A DNA stretch of 29,172 nucleotides, from positions 1-29,172 of the forward strand of contig JAQBHI010000078.1 in assembly GCA_032127875.1 (NCBI GenBank), given 5' to 3'. Numbering within the stretch: the stretch's first letter is position 1; every line of letters starts with the position of its first letter. A model generated the notes under the pieces. The model ran no database searches, was not told the origin of the DNA, and was given only the letters and a program-made list of their open reading frames with translations. The position numbers were made by a program, and so were the translations under genes. Shown piece after piece: positions 6,310-13,443 of this stretch. Origin of the DNA: CADEEV01 sp032127875 (lineage in GTDB: Bacteria; Acidobacteriota; Vicinamibacteria; Fen-336).

Positions 6310-7599
6310 CTATTTGGCTTGCAGCCTCGCGAGCGCGCGCCGGCCGATGTCCTTGCGGTAGTGCATGCCCTCGAAGGACACCTTGGCGACGCCCTCGTAG
6401 GCCCGCTGAATCGCGGCCTCCAGGTTGGCGCCCAGTGCAGTGATCCCGAGAACACGACCGCCGATGGTGAGCGTCTTGCCTTCCTTGTTCTGGGTCGCCG
6501 CGTGAAAGGCGAACAGGTCGCTCTGGCCTTTGAGCGAGTCGAGCCCGGAGATGGCCTGGCCGGTGTCCGCGTTGTCGGGATAGCCCTTGCTCGAGATCAC
6601 GACACACACCGCCGGCTCCTTGGCCCACTCGATCTTGGCGTCCTTCAGCTGCCCGTCGGCGATCGCCTTCAGCACCGGCACGATGTCGGATCGCATGCGA
6701 GCCATGATCGCCTGGGTCTCCGGGTCGCCGAAGCGCGCGTTGAACTCGAGCGTCCTGGGGCCCTGCTCCGTGATCATGATCCCCGCATACAGCACGCCCT
6801 GATAGCGGCGGTTCTCGGCGGCCATGCCCGCGATCGTGGGCAGGATGACCTCCTGCATGATCTGCTTGTGGCCGTCGAGCGTCAGCGTCGTCGCGGGCGA
6901 GACGGCGCCCATGCCGCCGGTGTTCGGGCCCTCGTCGTTGTCGAGCAGGCGCTTGTGGTCCTGCGCGGACATCAGCGGCAGCGCCCGTGCGCCGTCCGAG
7001 AAGACCAGAAACGAAACCTCTTCGCCCGTCAGGAACTCCTCGATCACGAGCCTGGAGCCGGCGGAGCCGAATTTCTTGTCGGTCATCATCAGGCTGACGA
7101 CCGCCTTGGCTTCCTTCGCGTCCTTCGCGAGGACCGTCCCCTTGCCCGAGGCAAGGCCATCGGCCTTCAATACCATCGGGAAGCCGAACGGCGCCTGCTT
7201 GACGACCACGAGCGCCTCCTCGACGCTCGTACAGATGCGGTAGCCGGGAGAAGGGACCTTGTGGCGCTGCATGAACTCTCGAGCAAACGCCTTCGAGCCT
7301 TCGAGTTCGGCGGCGGCACGGCTCGGGCAGAAGATCGACATGCCTCGGCGCGAGAACTCGTCGGCGATACCGAGAACCATCGGCAACTCGGGGCCGACGA
7401 CGGTCAGGTCAGCCCTGATCGTCTGCGCGAAGTCGGCCACCTCCACGATATTGGAGGTGTCGATTGGCACGCAGTCTGCCAACTCGGCGATCCCCGCGTT
7501 CCCGGGGGCGCAGTACACCTCGGTAACGAGCGGACTCTGGCGGATCTTCCAGGCGAGGGCATGCTCGCGGCCCCCGTTCCCGACGACCAACACTCTCAC
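6310..7599 (-). CDS. purD: Phosphoribosylamine-glycine ligase PurD
   Basis: PurD (GAR synthetase) joins glycine to phosphoribosylamine with ATP, the second step of de novo purine synthesis. The product is 429 residues, the usual length. The N-terminal GNGGREHA motif is at residues 7-14. An ATP-grasp core follows with FPMVLKADGLASGKGT, then DHKRLLDNDEGPNTGGMGA, and later LEFNARFGDPETQ, the metal-binding segment. The start is GTG at 7599, with GGAG about 11 bases upstream. It is the middle gene of an rsmI-purD-purE run. The gap to rsmI is 37 bp and the gap to purE is 4 bp. I saw no purine riboswitch in these short gaps. Confidence 0.96.
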   Translation of the reverse strand: MRVLVVGNGGREHALAWKIRQSPLVTEVYCAPGNAGIAELADCVPIDTSNIVEVADFAQTIRADLTVVGPELPMVLGIADEFSRRGMSIFCPSRAAAELEGSKAFAREFMQRHKVPSPGYRICTSVEEALVVVKQAPFGFPMVLKADGLASGKGTVLAKDAKEAKAVVSLMMTDKKFGSAGSRLVIEEFLTGEEVSFLVFSDGARALPLMSAQDHKRLLDNDEGPNTGGMGAVSPATTLTLDGHKQIMQEVILPTIAGMAAENRRYQGVLYAGIMITEQGPRTLEFNARFGDPETQAIMARMRSDIVPVLKAIADGQLKDAKIEWAKEPAVCVVISSKGYPDNADTGQAISGLDSLKGQSDLFAFHAATQNKEGKTLTIGGRVLGITALGANLEAAIQRAYEGVAKVSFEGMHYRKDIGRRALARLQAK

Positions 7600-7636
7600 G
7601 CTCTGTTTTCTCCGGTAAAAAAGCCTGATAAAGCTC

Positions 7637-8482
7637 TCATGAGTGGGACTTTCCTGTCAAGGAGAGCACCCTGGCGTAGACCTCTCGGGCCGGCAACCCC
7701 AGGCTGCGCGCCACTTCCTTGACGGCCTCGCGACGGGTCTTTCCTGCTTCGACGAAGCGGCCGAACAGAACCTCGGCCGACTCCTGGGAAGGGGACGCTT
7801 CGGACGCTCCCGCAAGCGCCAGGACGATCTCGCCCTTGATCATTTCGCGGTACGAGAGGCCTGAGCGGAGCGTCGAGAGCGGCCCGCGCAGGTGTTCCTC
7901 GTGCAGCTTCGTCAGCTCGCGGCCGAGGAAGGCCTCGCGGTCGCCGAAGGCCGCCTGCAGATCGGCCAGGGTGGCCAGGATGCGTACCGGGGATTCGTAG
8001 AACACCAGCGTCGCGCGAACGCTCGCAAGCCCCGCGATGGCCTTCTGGCGCGCGCTGGCCTTGGCCGGGAGGAAGCCCACGAACAAGAAGCGGTCGGTGG
8101 GCAGGCCCGCGACCGAGAGCGCGGCCACGGCCGCGCTGGGGCCCGGCACGGGCAACACGTGGAGGCCGGCTGCCCGCGCTTCGCGCACCAGCCGGAGGCC
8201 GGGGTCGGAGATGCCGGGCGTCCCGGCGTCCGAGACCAGGGCCACGTCATGGCCCCGGCGTAGCTCGGCGAGGATCCGCTCGCCCTTCCAGCGCTCGTTA
8301 TGTTCGAAATAGGAGGTGGTCCTCGTCGAGATCCCATGTGCCCTGAGCAGCTTGGCTGTCCGCCGCGTGTCCTCGCAGGCGATCAGGCTGGCGTCTTGAA
8401 GCACCCGTAGGGCTCGCAGCGTGATGTCCTCGAGGTTGCCGAGGGGCGTTGCGACGACGTACAGGCGGCCGGGAGCCTCCAT
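7637..8482 (-). CDS. rsmI: 16S rRNA (cytidine-1402-2'-O)-methyltransferase RsmI
   Basis: RsmI methylates the ribose of C1402 in the decoding centre of 16S rRNA, using S-adenosylmethionine. The 281-residue product has the tetrapyrrole-methylase fold signatures VATPLGNLEDIT (about 10-21), ACEDTRRT (35-42) and SDAGTPGISDPG (84-95), then VPGPSAAVAALSVAGLPTDRF. A C-terminal helical segment (EVLFGRFVEAGKTRREAVKEVA) is typical of full-length RsmI. The start ATG at 8482 was chosen because MEAPGRLYVVATPLGN is the family N-terminus. The upstream extension runs into the rpsU promoter region. The TATGAT -10 box ends nine bases before this ATG, suggesting a leaderless message. The gene heads the operon with purD and purE. 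Confidence 0.94.
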   Translation of the reverse strand: MEAPGRLYVVATPLGNLEDITLRALRVLQDASLIACEDTRRTAKLLRAHGISTRTTSYFEHNERWKGERILAELRRGHDVALVSDAGTPGISDPGLRLVREARAAGLHVLPVPGPSAAVAALSVAGLPTDRFLFVGFLPAKASARQKAIAGLASVRATLVFYESPVRILATLADLQAAFGDREAFLGRELTKLHEEHLRGPLSTLRSGLSYREMIKGEIVLALAGASEASPSQESAEVLFGRFVEAGKTRREAVKEVARSLGLPAREVYARVLSLTGKSHS

Positions 8483-8491
8483 GTGCGCCCG

Positions 8492-8497
8492 ATCATA
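8492..8497 (-). promoter_or_regulatory. -10 box for rsmI, probably leaderless
   Basis: TATGAT on the minus strand ends nine bases before the rsmI ATG, so the predicted leader is only 2-3 nt. No good -35 box is seen at 16-18 bp. It lies next to the divergent rpsU promoter; its -35 region would overlap that of rpsU. Confidence 0.4.
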
Positions 8498-8512
8498 CGC
8501 TGAGGCGCGGGT

Positions 8513-8541
8513 TTGACACCCCTCCGGGCCTCGTCTAGCAT
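8513..8541 (+). promoter_or_regulatory. Sigma70-type promoter of rpsU
   Basis: TTGACA (8513-8518), a 17-bp spacer and TAGCAT (8536-8541). Transcription should begin near 8548, giving a 71-nt leader. The leader contains an inverted repeat GGGAGC/GCTCCC (8554-8559 with 8573-8578), which could be a regulatory hairpin. Confidence 0.7.
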
Positions 8542-8618
8542 CGCAAAAGCCTTGGGAGCGTTGCGGCCAGCGGCTCCCGAGAGAGCGCATTCCACTAGAG
8601 TCAGGGGGTGTATCCGTT

Positions 8619-8816
8619 TTGGCCGAGATCAAGATCCAGGAGGGCGAGTCGATAGAGAATGCCCTCCGCCGCTTCAAGCGTAAAGTTCAGCAAGAAGACA
8701 TCATCAAGGACATCAAGAAACACAGCTTCTACCTGAAGCCCGGCGACAAGAAGCGGGCCAAACAGGCCCTCGCTCGCAAACGCAACCGCAAGAAACTTCG
8801 CCGCGAAGTCGAGTAA
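8619..8816 (+). CDS. rpsU: Small ribosomal subunit protein bS21
   Basis: bS21 is a small basic 30S protein near the mRNA exit and anti-Shine-Dalgarno region, involved in initiation. The 65-residue product has the family sequence: the ENALRRFKRKVQQ stretch, HSFYLKPGDKKRAK, and a Lys/Arg-rich tail. KIQEGESIENAL is at about 5-16. The start codon is TTG at 8619, preceded by AGGGGGTG at suitable spacing; no ATG fits. The style resembles S21 of Acidobacteriota from memory. It has its own promoter, and a zinc-ribbon gene follows on the same strand after an 84-bp gap containing a GC-rich hairpin. Confidence 0.95.
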   Translation: MAEIKIQEGESIENALRRFKRKVQQEDIIKDIKKHSFYLKPGDKKRAKQALARKRNRKKLRREVE

Positions 8817-8830
8817 ACCACCAGGAACCA

Positions 8831-8864
8831 CCCCCGGGGCAGATTCTTTTCGAAACCCCGGGGG
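8831..8864 (+). terminator. GC-rich hairpin after rpsU (terminator or attenuator)
   Basis: A perfect 9-bp inverted repeat (8831-8839 with 8856-8864), with a further TTC/GAA pairing in the loop, lies 14 bp past the rpsU stop. No T tract follows, so it may be an mRNA-stabilising or attenuating structure between rpsU and the next gene. Confidence 0.4.
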
Positions 8865-8900
8865 CACATACGCCCTTGTCCTTTCGGGGGGGCCAAAGCC

Positions 8901-9206
8901 TTGGAATACCGCGACAAGACGCTCACGTGCCTGGATTGCCAGAAGCCATTCCCATGGACCGCGAGCCAGCAGCTCTTCTACGCCGATCGCGGCTTCAAGA
9001 ACGAACCCAGGCGGTGCCGCGAATGCAAGGCGAGGAAGTTCGCGCCCACCGGTGGCCGCGAACGCGTCCACGTCGCCGCCGTGTGTTCGCAATGTGGCCA
9101 GCAGACGAGCGTGCCCTTCGAACCGAAGCCCGGACGCCTGGTGTTCTGCGAAGCCTGCTTCAAGCAGCGCCGCCAAAGCCTTGGTCCCGCGCGTCGCGCC
9201 CGATAG
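8901..9206 (+). CDS. Small two-domain zinc-ribbon protein
   Basis: This is a 101-residue basic protein with four CxxC pairs. The first domain (about residues 9-45) has CLDC, then FPWTASQQLFYADRGF, then CREC, which matches the 'probable zinc-ribbon' family zf-trcl. The second domain (about 59-88) has CSQC, then TSVPFEPKPGRLVFC, then EACF, a CxxC zinc-binding tail common in small bacterial proteins. Each domain should bind one zinc by four cysteines. The start is TTG at 8901, like rpsU, with a G-rich segment (8885-8892) upstream. The ribosomal-protein neighbour hints at a nucleic-acid or ribosome-related role, but the biochemical function is unknown. Confidence 0.85.
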   Translation: MEYRDKTLTCLDCQKPFPWTASQQLFYADRGFKNEPRRCRECKARKFAPTGGRERVHVAAVCSQCGQQTSVPFEPKPGRLVFCEACFKQRRQSLGPARRAR

Positions 9207-9292
9207 CGCGCCAGCAGCGAAAGGCGCCAGATCCATTCTGGCGCGGCGCGCCGCACGGGGGCGGGGGATGGCTCAGTACCCCCGCGAGTTTC

Positions 9293-10294
9293 CTACAGGC
9301 CCTTTGCCTGCACCGCCGTGACGGCGATCGCGTCGACGATGTCCTCGACGGAACAGCCGCGCGACAGGTCGTTTGCCGGCTTCGCGAGGCCCTGGAGGAT
9401 CGGACCGATCGCCCTCGCTCCCGCGAGGCGCTCGACCAGCTTGTAGCCGATGTTGCCCGAGTCGAGGTCCGGGAAGATGAGGACGTTGGCCCGGCCCGCG
9501 ATGGGACTACCCGGGGCCTTGCTCTCGCCAACAGCGCTTACCAGCGCCGCGTCGAGCTGAAGCTCACCGTCACACACGAGGGTGCTCGAGCGCTCTCGCG
9601 CCATGCGAGCCGCCTCGCGGACCTTGCGCGAGCGTGCGTGCTCAGCACTGCCGTGGGTCGAGAAGGACAAGAACGCGAGGCGCGGCGTCAGCCGCAGGAA
9701 CAGGCGGGCGCTCTCGGCTGCGAGCAAGCCGATCTCGGCGAGCTCCGCCGCCGTCGGCTCCGGGTTCACGCCGCAATCGGCGAACAGCAACAGGCCTTCG
9801 TCCCCTACCTCGCTCCGGGGCGTCGCCATCAGCATGAAGGACGAGACCTTGCCAACGTCGGCCCGCGGGCCGATGCCGCGCAGCGCCGCTCGCAGCGTCG
9901 CGGCCGTCGTGCTTCGGGCGCCCGCCACGAAGCCGTCGTATCGACCCGCCGCTACCTGGAGCGTGCCCCACAGCAGCGGATCCGAGAGCTGGCGGCGTGC
10001 CTCCTCTCGGAGGACGCCGCGGTGCCGCACGCGGGCCTCGTAGACACCCAGGGCCGCTTCCAAGGCCGGGCCGGCCGAGGGAACCGATTCCAGGGCGATG
10101 CCCGCAAGGTCGACCGATGCCGCGCGGGCCGCGGCCTCGAGAGCTGCGGCGTCACCGAGCAGCGTGACCCGGGCAATGCCTGCGGCGGTCGCCTTCGCAG
10201 CGGCTTGCAGGGTACGGGGTTCGGTCCCCTCGGGCAGCACGATCCTTGCGGAGACCTCGCGGGCTCGGGCGCGGAGTCGGTCCACGAAACTCAT
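9293..10294 (-). CDS. pta: Phosphate acetyltransferase
   Basis: Pta interconverts acetyl-CoA and acetyl phosphate. The 333-residue product is the short form (catalytic PTA_PTB domain only, no N-terminal regulatory DRTGG extension). Characteristic segments are VLPEGTEPRTLQAA (19-32), the GFVAGARSTTAATLRAALR region, LLLFADCGVNPEP, LSFSTHGSAEH and LIFPDLDSGNIGYKLVERLAGARAIGPILQGLAKPANDLSRG near the C-terminus. The ATG at 10294 gives the family N-terminus; upstream in-frame codons look unrelated. A TAGCGT -10 box ends eight bases before this ATG, so the mRNA may be leaderless. No acetate kinase gene is adjacent, so the partner must be elsewhere. The gene diverges from the STAS gene. Confidence 0.93.
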   Translation of the reverse strand: MSFVDRLRARAREVSARIVLPEGTEPRTLQAAAKATAAGIARVTLLGDAAALEAAARAASVDLAGIALESVPSAGPALEAALGVYEARVRHRGVLREEARRQLSDPLLWGTLQVAAGRYDGFVAGARSTTAATLRAALRGIGPRADVGKVSSFMLMATPRSEVGDEGLLLFADCGVNPEPTAAELAEIGLLAAESARLFLRLTPRLAFLSFSTHGSAEHARSRKVREAARMARERSSTLVCDGELQLDAALVSAVGESKAPGSPIAGRANVLIFPDLDSGNIGYKLVERLAGARAIGPILQGLAKPANDLSRGCSVEDIVDAIAVTAVQAKGL

Positions 10295-10302
10295 CGATGC
10301 GG

Positions 10303-10308
10303 ACGCTA
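10303..10308 (-). promoter_or_regulatory. -10 box for pta, probably leaderless
   Basis: TAGCGT on the minus strand ends eight bases before the pta ATG. It matches the -10 form at other promoters here (10355-10360, 25496-25501). No good -35 box is seen. Confidence 0.4.
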
Positions 10309-10330
10309 ACACAAGTCGTGGACGCTTTCG

Positions 10331-10360
10331 TTGACACGCGGCGAGCCGCTGTGATAGCGT
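10331..10360 (+). promoter_or_regulatory. Sigma70-type promoter of the STAS gene
   Basis: TTGACA (10331-10336), an 18-bp spacer and TAGCGT (10355-10360). The start near 10367 gives a leader of about 33 nt with a GGGAG ribosome-binding site about 9 bases before the ATG at 10400. It may also drive the glycan operon downstream. Confidence 0.65.
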
Positions 10361-10399
10361 TTCCACCTCGTAACTACCTGAAGCTGTGGGAGAACGTCA

Positions 10400-10735
10400 A
10401 TGAAGATCGTCGAGCGCCAAGTCGAAGATGTGGTGATCCTGGATCTTCACGGGAAGATCCTGATCGGCGAAGGAGACGACGCTCTCCGCGACGCCGTCAC
10501 CCGAGTCGTCGACAGCGGAAAGACCAAGATCCTCCTGAATTTGGAGGATGTGCCCTACGTGGATTCGGCCGGTTTGGGCGAGATCGTGCGTTGCTACACC
10601 ACGGTCAGCCGCAAGAACGGCAAGCTCAAGCTGATCAACCTCACGAAGAAGATCAAGGATCTGCTCTCGATTACCAAGCTCCTTACGGTCTTCGAAACCT
10701 ACGAGGCGGAATCCGAGGCGATCAAGAGCTTCTAG
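10400..10735 (+). CDS. STAS-domain anti-sigma factor antagonist
   Basis: This 111-residue single STAS domain resembles SpoIIAA/RsbV anti-anti-sigma factors. Such proteins bind a serine-kinase anti-sigma factor when unphosphorylated and release when a conserved Ser is phosphorylated. That Ser is visible here: VDSAGLGEIV, Ser at residue 56. The LDLHGKI strand (about 14-20) and the C-terminal helical part (LLSITKLLTVFETY) fit the fold. No anti-sigma kinase, phosphatase or sigma factor is next to it, so its partner is unknown. The Lys-rich segment NGKLKLINLTKKIKDLL is common in Acidobacteria- and Deltaproteobacteria-type members. It is 69 bp upstream of the prenyltransferase gene and may be co-transcribed with it. 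Confidence 0.9.
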   Translation: MKIVERQVEDVVILDLHGKILIGEGDDALRDAVTRVVDSGKTKILLNLEDVPYVDSAGLGEIVRCYTTVSRKNGKLKLINLTKKIKDLLSITKLLTVFETYEAESEAIKSF

Positions 10736-10804
10736 CCAAGACGTCGGCCCGTCCGGACGCCCGTGGGTTCGCGCGACGCGGCCCTTCGGAGCCGCAGCTT
10801 TTCC

Positions 10805-11704
10805 ATGAAACCGCTCCTCGTCTCCCTCAGGCCGCACCAGTGGACGAAGAACCTCGTAGTCTTCGCGCCGCTCGCGCTGTCCAAGCATCTCTTCGAGCCG
10901 GAGCCGTTCCTGCGCGCGCTGGTCGCCTTCACGTTGTTCTGCGGGCTGTCGGGCGCGGTCTACCTCATCAACGACGTCGTCGACGTCGAGCGCGACCGGC
11001 TCCATCCGACAAAGCGTCTGCGGCCGGTGGCGAGCGGCGTTCTTTCAGCGCGGACGGCCCGCGTGTTCGCGGGCCTGATCGGGCTGACGTGCCTCGGTGC
11101 TTCCTTCGTGCTGAATCCGCCCTTCGGCCTCTCGGCTCTGGCCTATCTGCTGCTGAACCTCGCCTACTCCTTCAAGCTCAAGGAGATCGTGATCGTGGAC
11201 GCGATCGCGCTCTCGCTCGGCTTCGTGGTGCGGGCCATCGCTGGCGCCGTCGTGATCGGTGTCGTCTTCAGCGCCTGGCTGCTGATCTGCACCATCCTGC
11301 TCGCCCTGTTTCTCACGTTCTGCAAGCGAAGGCACGAGCTGACCTCGCTCACCGACAACGCCTCCGAACACCGCAAGAGCCTCCAGGAGTACAGCCCATA
11401 CCTGCTCGACCAGATGATCGCCGTGGTAACGGCGTCGTGCCTGATGGCCTACGCTTCGTATACGACCGCGCCTGAGACCATCGAGAAATTCCAGACCGAC
11501 CGCCTGCCCTGGACCATCCCTTTCGTCCTCTACGGCATCTTCCGTTATCTTTACCTCGTGCACCGACGGGAGCTTGGCGGCAGCCCGACGGACATTCTCC
11601 TGACCGACCTGCCGCTGATCCTCGACGTCGTCCTGTGGGCCCTCGCGATCGTGGTGATCGTGTACACGGCTCGGGGCGCGCCGATGCCGCTGGGGCTGAG
11701 ATGA
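10805..11704 (+). CDS. UbiA-family prenyltransferase, decaprenyl-phosphate phosphoribosyltransferase-like
   Basis: This is a 299-residue polytopic membrane protein of the UbiA superfamily. The first Asp-rich motif is NDVVDVERDRLHPTKRLRP (residues 56-74). The second aspartate motif follows YSFKLKEIVIVD. The HPxKxxRP form and the N-terminal LRPHQWTKN segment are typical of decaprenyl-phosphate phosphoribosyltransferase (mycobacterial UbiA/Rv3806c). That enzyme transfers phosphoribose from PRPP to a polyprenyl phosphate in making a lipid-linked pentose donor. About eight or nine hydrophobic segments are present. The ATG at 10805 is preferred over a GTG 42 bp upstream because MKPLLVSLRPHQW is the family start. 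The stop overlaps the next start (ATGA). Its place ahead of five glycosyltransferases suggests lipid-linked glycan assembly; that substrate use is inferred. Confidence 0.85.
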   Translation: MKPLLVSLRPHQWTKNLVVFAPLALSKHLFEPEPFLRALVAFTLFCGLSGAVYLINDVVDVERDRLHPTKRLRPVASGVLSARTARVFAGLIGLTCLGASFVLNPPFGLSALAYLLLNLAYSFKLKEIVIVDAIALSLGFVVRAIAGAVVIGVVFSAWLLICTILLALFLTFCKRRHELTSLTDNASEHRKSLQEYSPYLLDQMIAVVTASCLMAYASYTTAPETIEKFQTDRLPWTIPFVLYGIFRYLYLVHRRELGGSPTDILLTDLPLILDVVLWALAIVVIVYTARGAPMPLGLR

Positions 11705-12249
11705 GCTTCGAAATCCAGTCGAAAGACGTCGACGTCGAGGCCGTCATGCGCGCGATCCGGAAGCGGATCGACGAAAAGAAGCAGGGTCTTTACAGCGACG
11801 AAGAGATCCGCGAGATCGCCGAGCATCGGCTGGACGCAGTGCTCGACGCGCACGACTTCAACCCCGATTTCATCAAGGACTTCCGCGCCCAGCAGGCGCG
11901 CTGGAACTTCCGCTTCGGCGAAGACACCGTATACGAGTCGAGCCGCGGGGCGGTGGGCCGGATCCTCCAGACGATCCGGGGGCTCCTGAGGCCGATCCAT
12001 AAGCTGTTCTGGAACCCGGGCGCGATGATCGGCGCGCTCTCCCGGCAGTCGGATCTGAACTCGTACTACGTCCACCTGCTCCACAACCTGGCACTCGAGA
12101 TCACCAAGCTGAACCTCGAGGTGCAGGACCTGCGTAACCGCTGCCTGGAGTTGCAAGGCCGGCTCGACTTCCAGGCCCGGCGCGAGAAGACGCTCGAGGG
12201 GATGGTCGTCTACCGGGACGACGCGCCGGACGGGCGCCGCACGGAGTAG
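11701..12249 (+). CDS. Helical protein of unknown function in the glycan operon
   Basis: The 182-residue product has no signal peptide or obvious membrane helix. The N-terminal part (about 1-60) is charged and helical (VMRAIRKRIDEKK, then YSDEEIREIAEHRLDAVLD). A middle section has WNFRFGEDTVYESSRG and a short semi-hydrophobic stretch LRPIHKLFWNPGAMIGALS (about 96-115). The C-terminal part (about 125-170) is a likely coiled coil (LHNLALEITKLNLEVQDLRNR, then LELQGRLDFQARREK). I do not recognise the family. Its position between a lipid-carrier transferase and a glycosyltransferase, with ATGA overlap upstream and no gap downstream, suggests it scaffolds or regulates the pathway. Chain-length control by a coiled coil is one possibility, unproven. 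Confidence 0.8.
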   Translation: MSFEIQSKDVDVEAVMRAIRKRIDEKKQGLYSDEEIREIAEHRLDAVLDAHDFNPDFIKDFRAQQARWNFRFGEDTVYESSRGAVGRILQTIRGLLRPIHKLFWNPGAMIGALSRQSDLNSYYVHLLHNLALEITKLNLEVQDLRNRCLELQGRLDFQARREKTLEGMVVYRDDAPDGRRTE

Positions 12250-13443
12250 GTGAGGCTCGCCTTCGTGGTCCAGCGCTACGGCCTGGACATCGCGGGCGGC
12301 GCCGAGTACCACTGCCGACTTGTCGCCGAGCATCTCTCACGGCACGCGAGTGTCGAGGTGTTCACGACCTGTGCCGCCGACTACGTGACGTGGGCCAACC
12401 AGTATCCCGAGGGCACCGAGGTCCTGAACGGACTTCCTGTCCACCGTTTCCAGGTGAAGCGCGCACGCGACGCCGCTCGCTTCGCGCGCGCCAGCCGGGA
12501 GGTGTTCGAGAGCCCCCGAGGCGAACGCGAGGAGCTCGCCTGGCTCGAAGAAGAGGGGCCGTTCTCGCCCCGGCTCGTGAAGGAGGTGGAGCGCCGCCGC
12601 GCGGAGTTCGATCTCTGGATCTTCTTCTCCTATCGCTACTACACGACTTTTCACGGCCTGAAGGCGGTTCGCGATCGCGCGCTCCTCGTGCCAACCGCCG
12701 AGGACGACGGCGTCTACCAGCTATCCATCTTCCCACCACTGTTCCGTATGCCGCGTGCCATCGTCTGGAACAGCGTCGAGGAGAAGACGATGATCGAGGC
12801 GGTGGCGGCGAACCGCGAGGTGCCGGGGGACGTGGTGGGTGTCGGCTCGGCGCTTCCCGCGAGCCTCGATGGCCCCGCGTTCCGGTCCGCCCACGGCCTC
12901 ACAGGGCCGTTCGTGCTATACGTCGGCCGGATCGACGAGAACAAGGGCTGTCGCGAGTTGTTCGGATTCTTTCTTCGCTACCGGCGGGAAACCGGCTCGC
13001 GCCTGCGCCTGGTCCTGATCGGCAAGCCGATCCTGCCGATCCCCAACGATCCTGGCATCGTGCCCCTGGGCTTCCTGCCCGACGCCGAGAAGTGGAACGC
13101 CCTCGCCGCCTGCGAAGCGCTGATGATGCCCTCGCGCTTCGAGAGCCTGTCGATGGTGACGCTGGAGGCGTGGTGGGCCGAGCGGCCGGTTCTCGCGAAC
13201 GCGAAGTGCGCGGTGCTGCGCGGCCAGTGCCAACGCTCGAACGCGGGCCTGTACTACGCTGGCTACGACGAGTTCCGCGAGGCGCTCGCCATGCTCGAAT
13301 CCGAGGCGGTCCTGCGCGAGACACTCGGAGCGAATGGCCGGCGCTTCTTCGAGCAGCACTACGCCTGGGACGTGATCGAGGGGAAGTATCTGGCACTCTT
13401 CGCGCAGGCGCGAGCGGCCGCGGGCCAGGGGCGTAACCTGTGA
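12250..13443 (+). CDS. GT4-family glycosyltransferase, type A (first of five)
   Basis: This 397-residue GT-B-fold glycosyltransferase has the Rossmann-like start VVQRYGLDIAGGAEYHCRLVAEHL (about 6-29). Its donor-binding half has FVLYVGRIDENKG (near 220-232) and the EX7E motif (Glu298 and Glu306, in RFESLSMVTLEAW). The start codon is GTG at 12250, immediately after the preceding stop. The next gene starts by GTGA overlap. This protein is visibly similar to the fifth glycosyltransferase (16689-17879): both share VVQRYG..IAGG, TTCA.DYV.W.N, the C.(R/Q)SNAGL.Y segment and the NGRR...Y.WDV..GKY tail. It is less similar to the three between them. It likely transfers a sugar from a nucleotide donor in the cytoplasm; the sugar is unknown. 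Confidence 0.9.
   Translation: MRLAFVVQRYGLDIAGGAEYHCRLVAEHLSRHASVEVFTTCAADYVTWANQYPEGTEVLNGLPVHRFQVKRARDAARFARASREVFESPRGEREELAWLEEEGPFSPRLVKEVERRRAEFDLWIFFSYRYYTTFHGLKAVRDRALLVPTAEDDGVYQLSIFPPLFRMPRAIVWNSVEEKTMIEAVAANREVPGDVVGVGSALPASLDGPAFRSAHGLTGPFVLYVGRIDENKGCRELFGFFLRYRRETGSRLRLVLIGKPILPIPNDPGIVPLGFLPDAEKWNALAACEALMMPSRFESLSMVTLEAWWAERPVLANAKCAVLRGQCQRSNAGLYYAGYDEFREALAMLESEAVLRETLGANGRRFFEQHYAWDVIEGKYLALFAQARAAAGQGRNL

Noticed and set aside
8876..10309. 477-codon plus-strand frame over the zinc-ribbon gene and pta
   Set aside because: Antisense to the well-supported pta and out of frame with the zinc-ribbon gene. The residue composition is typical of frame shadows.
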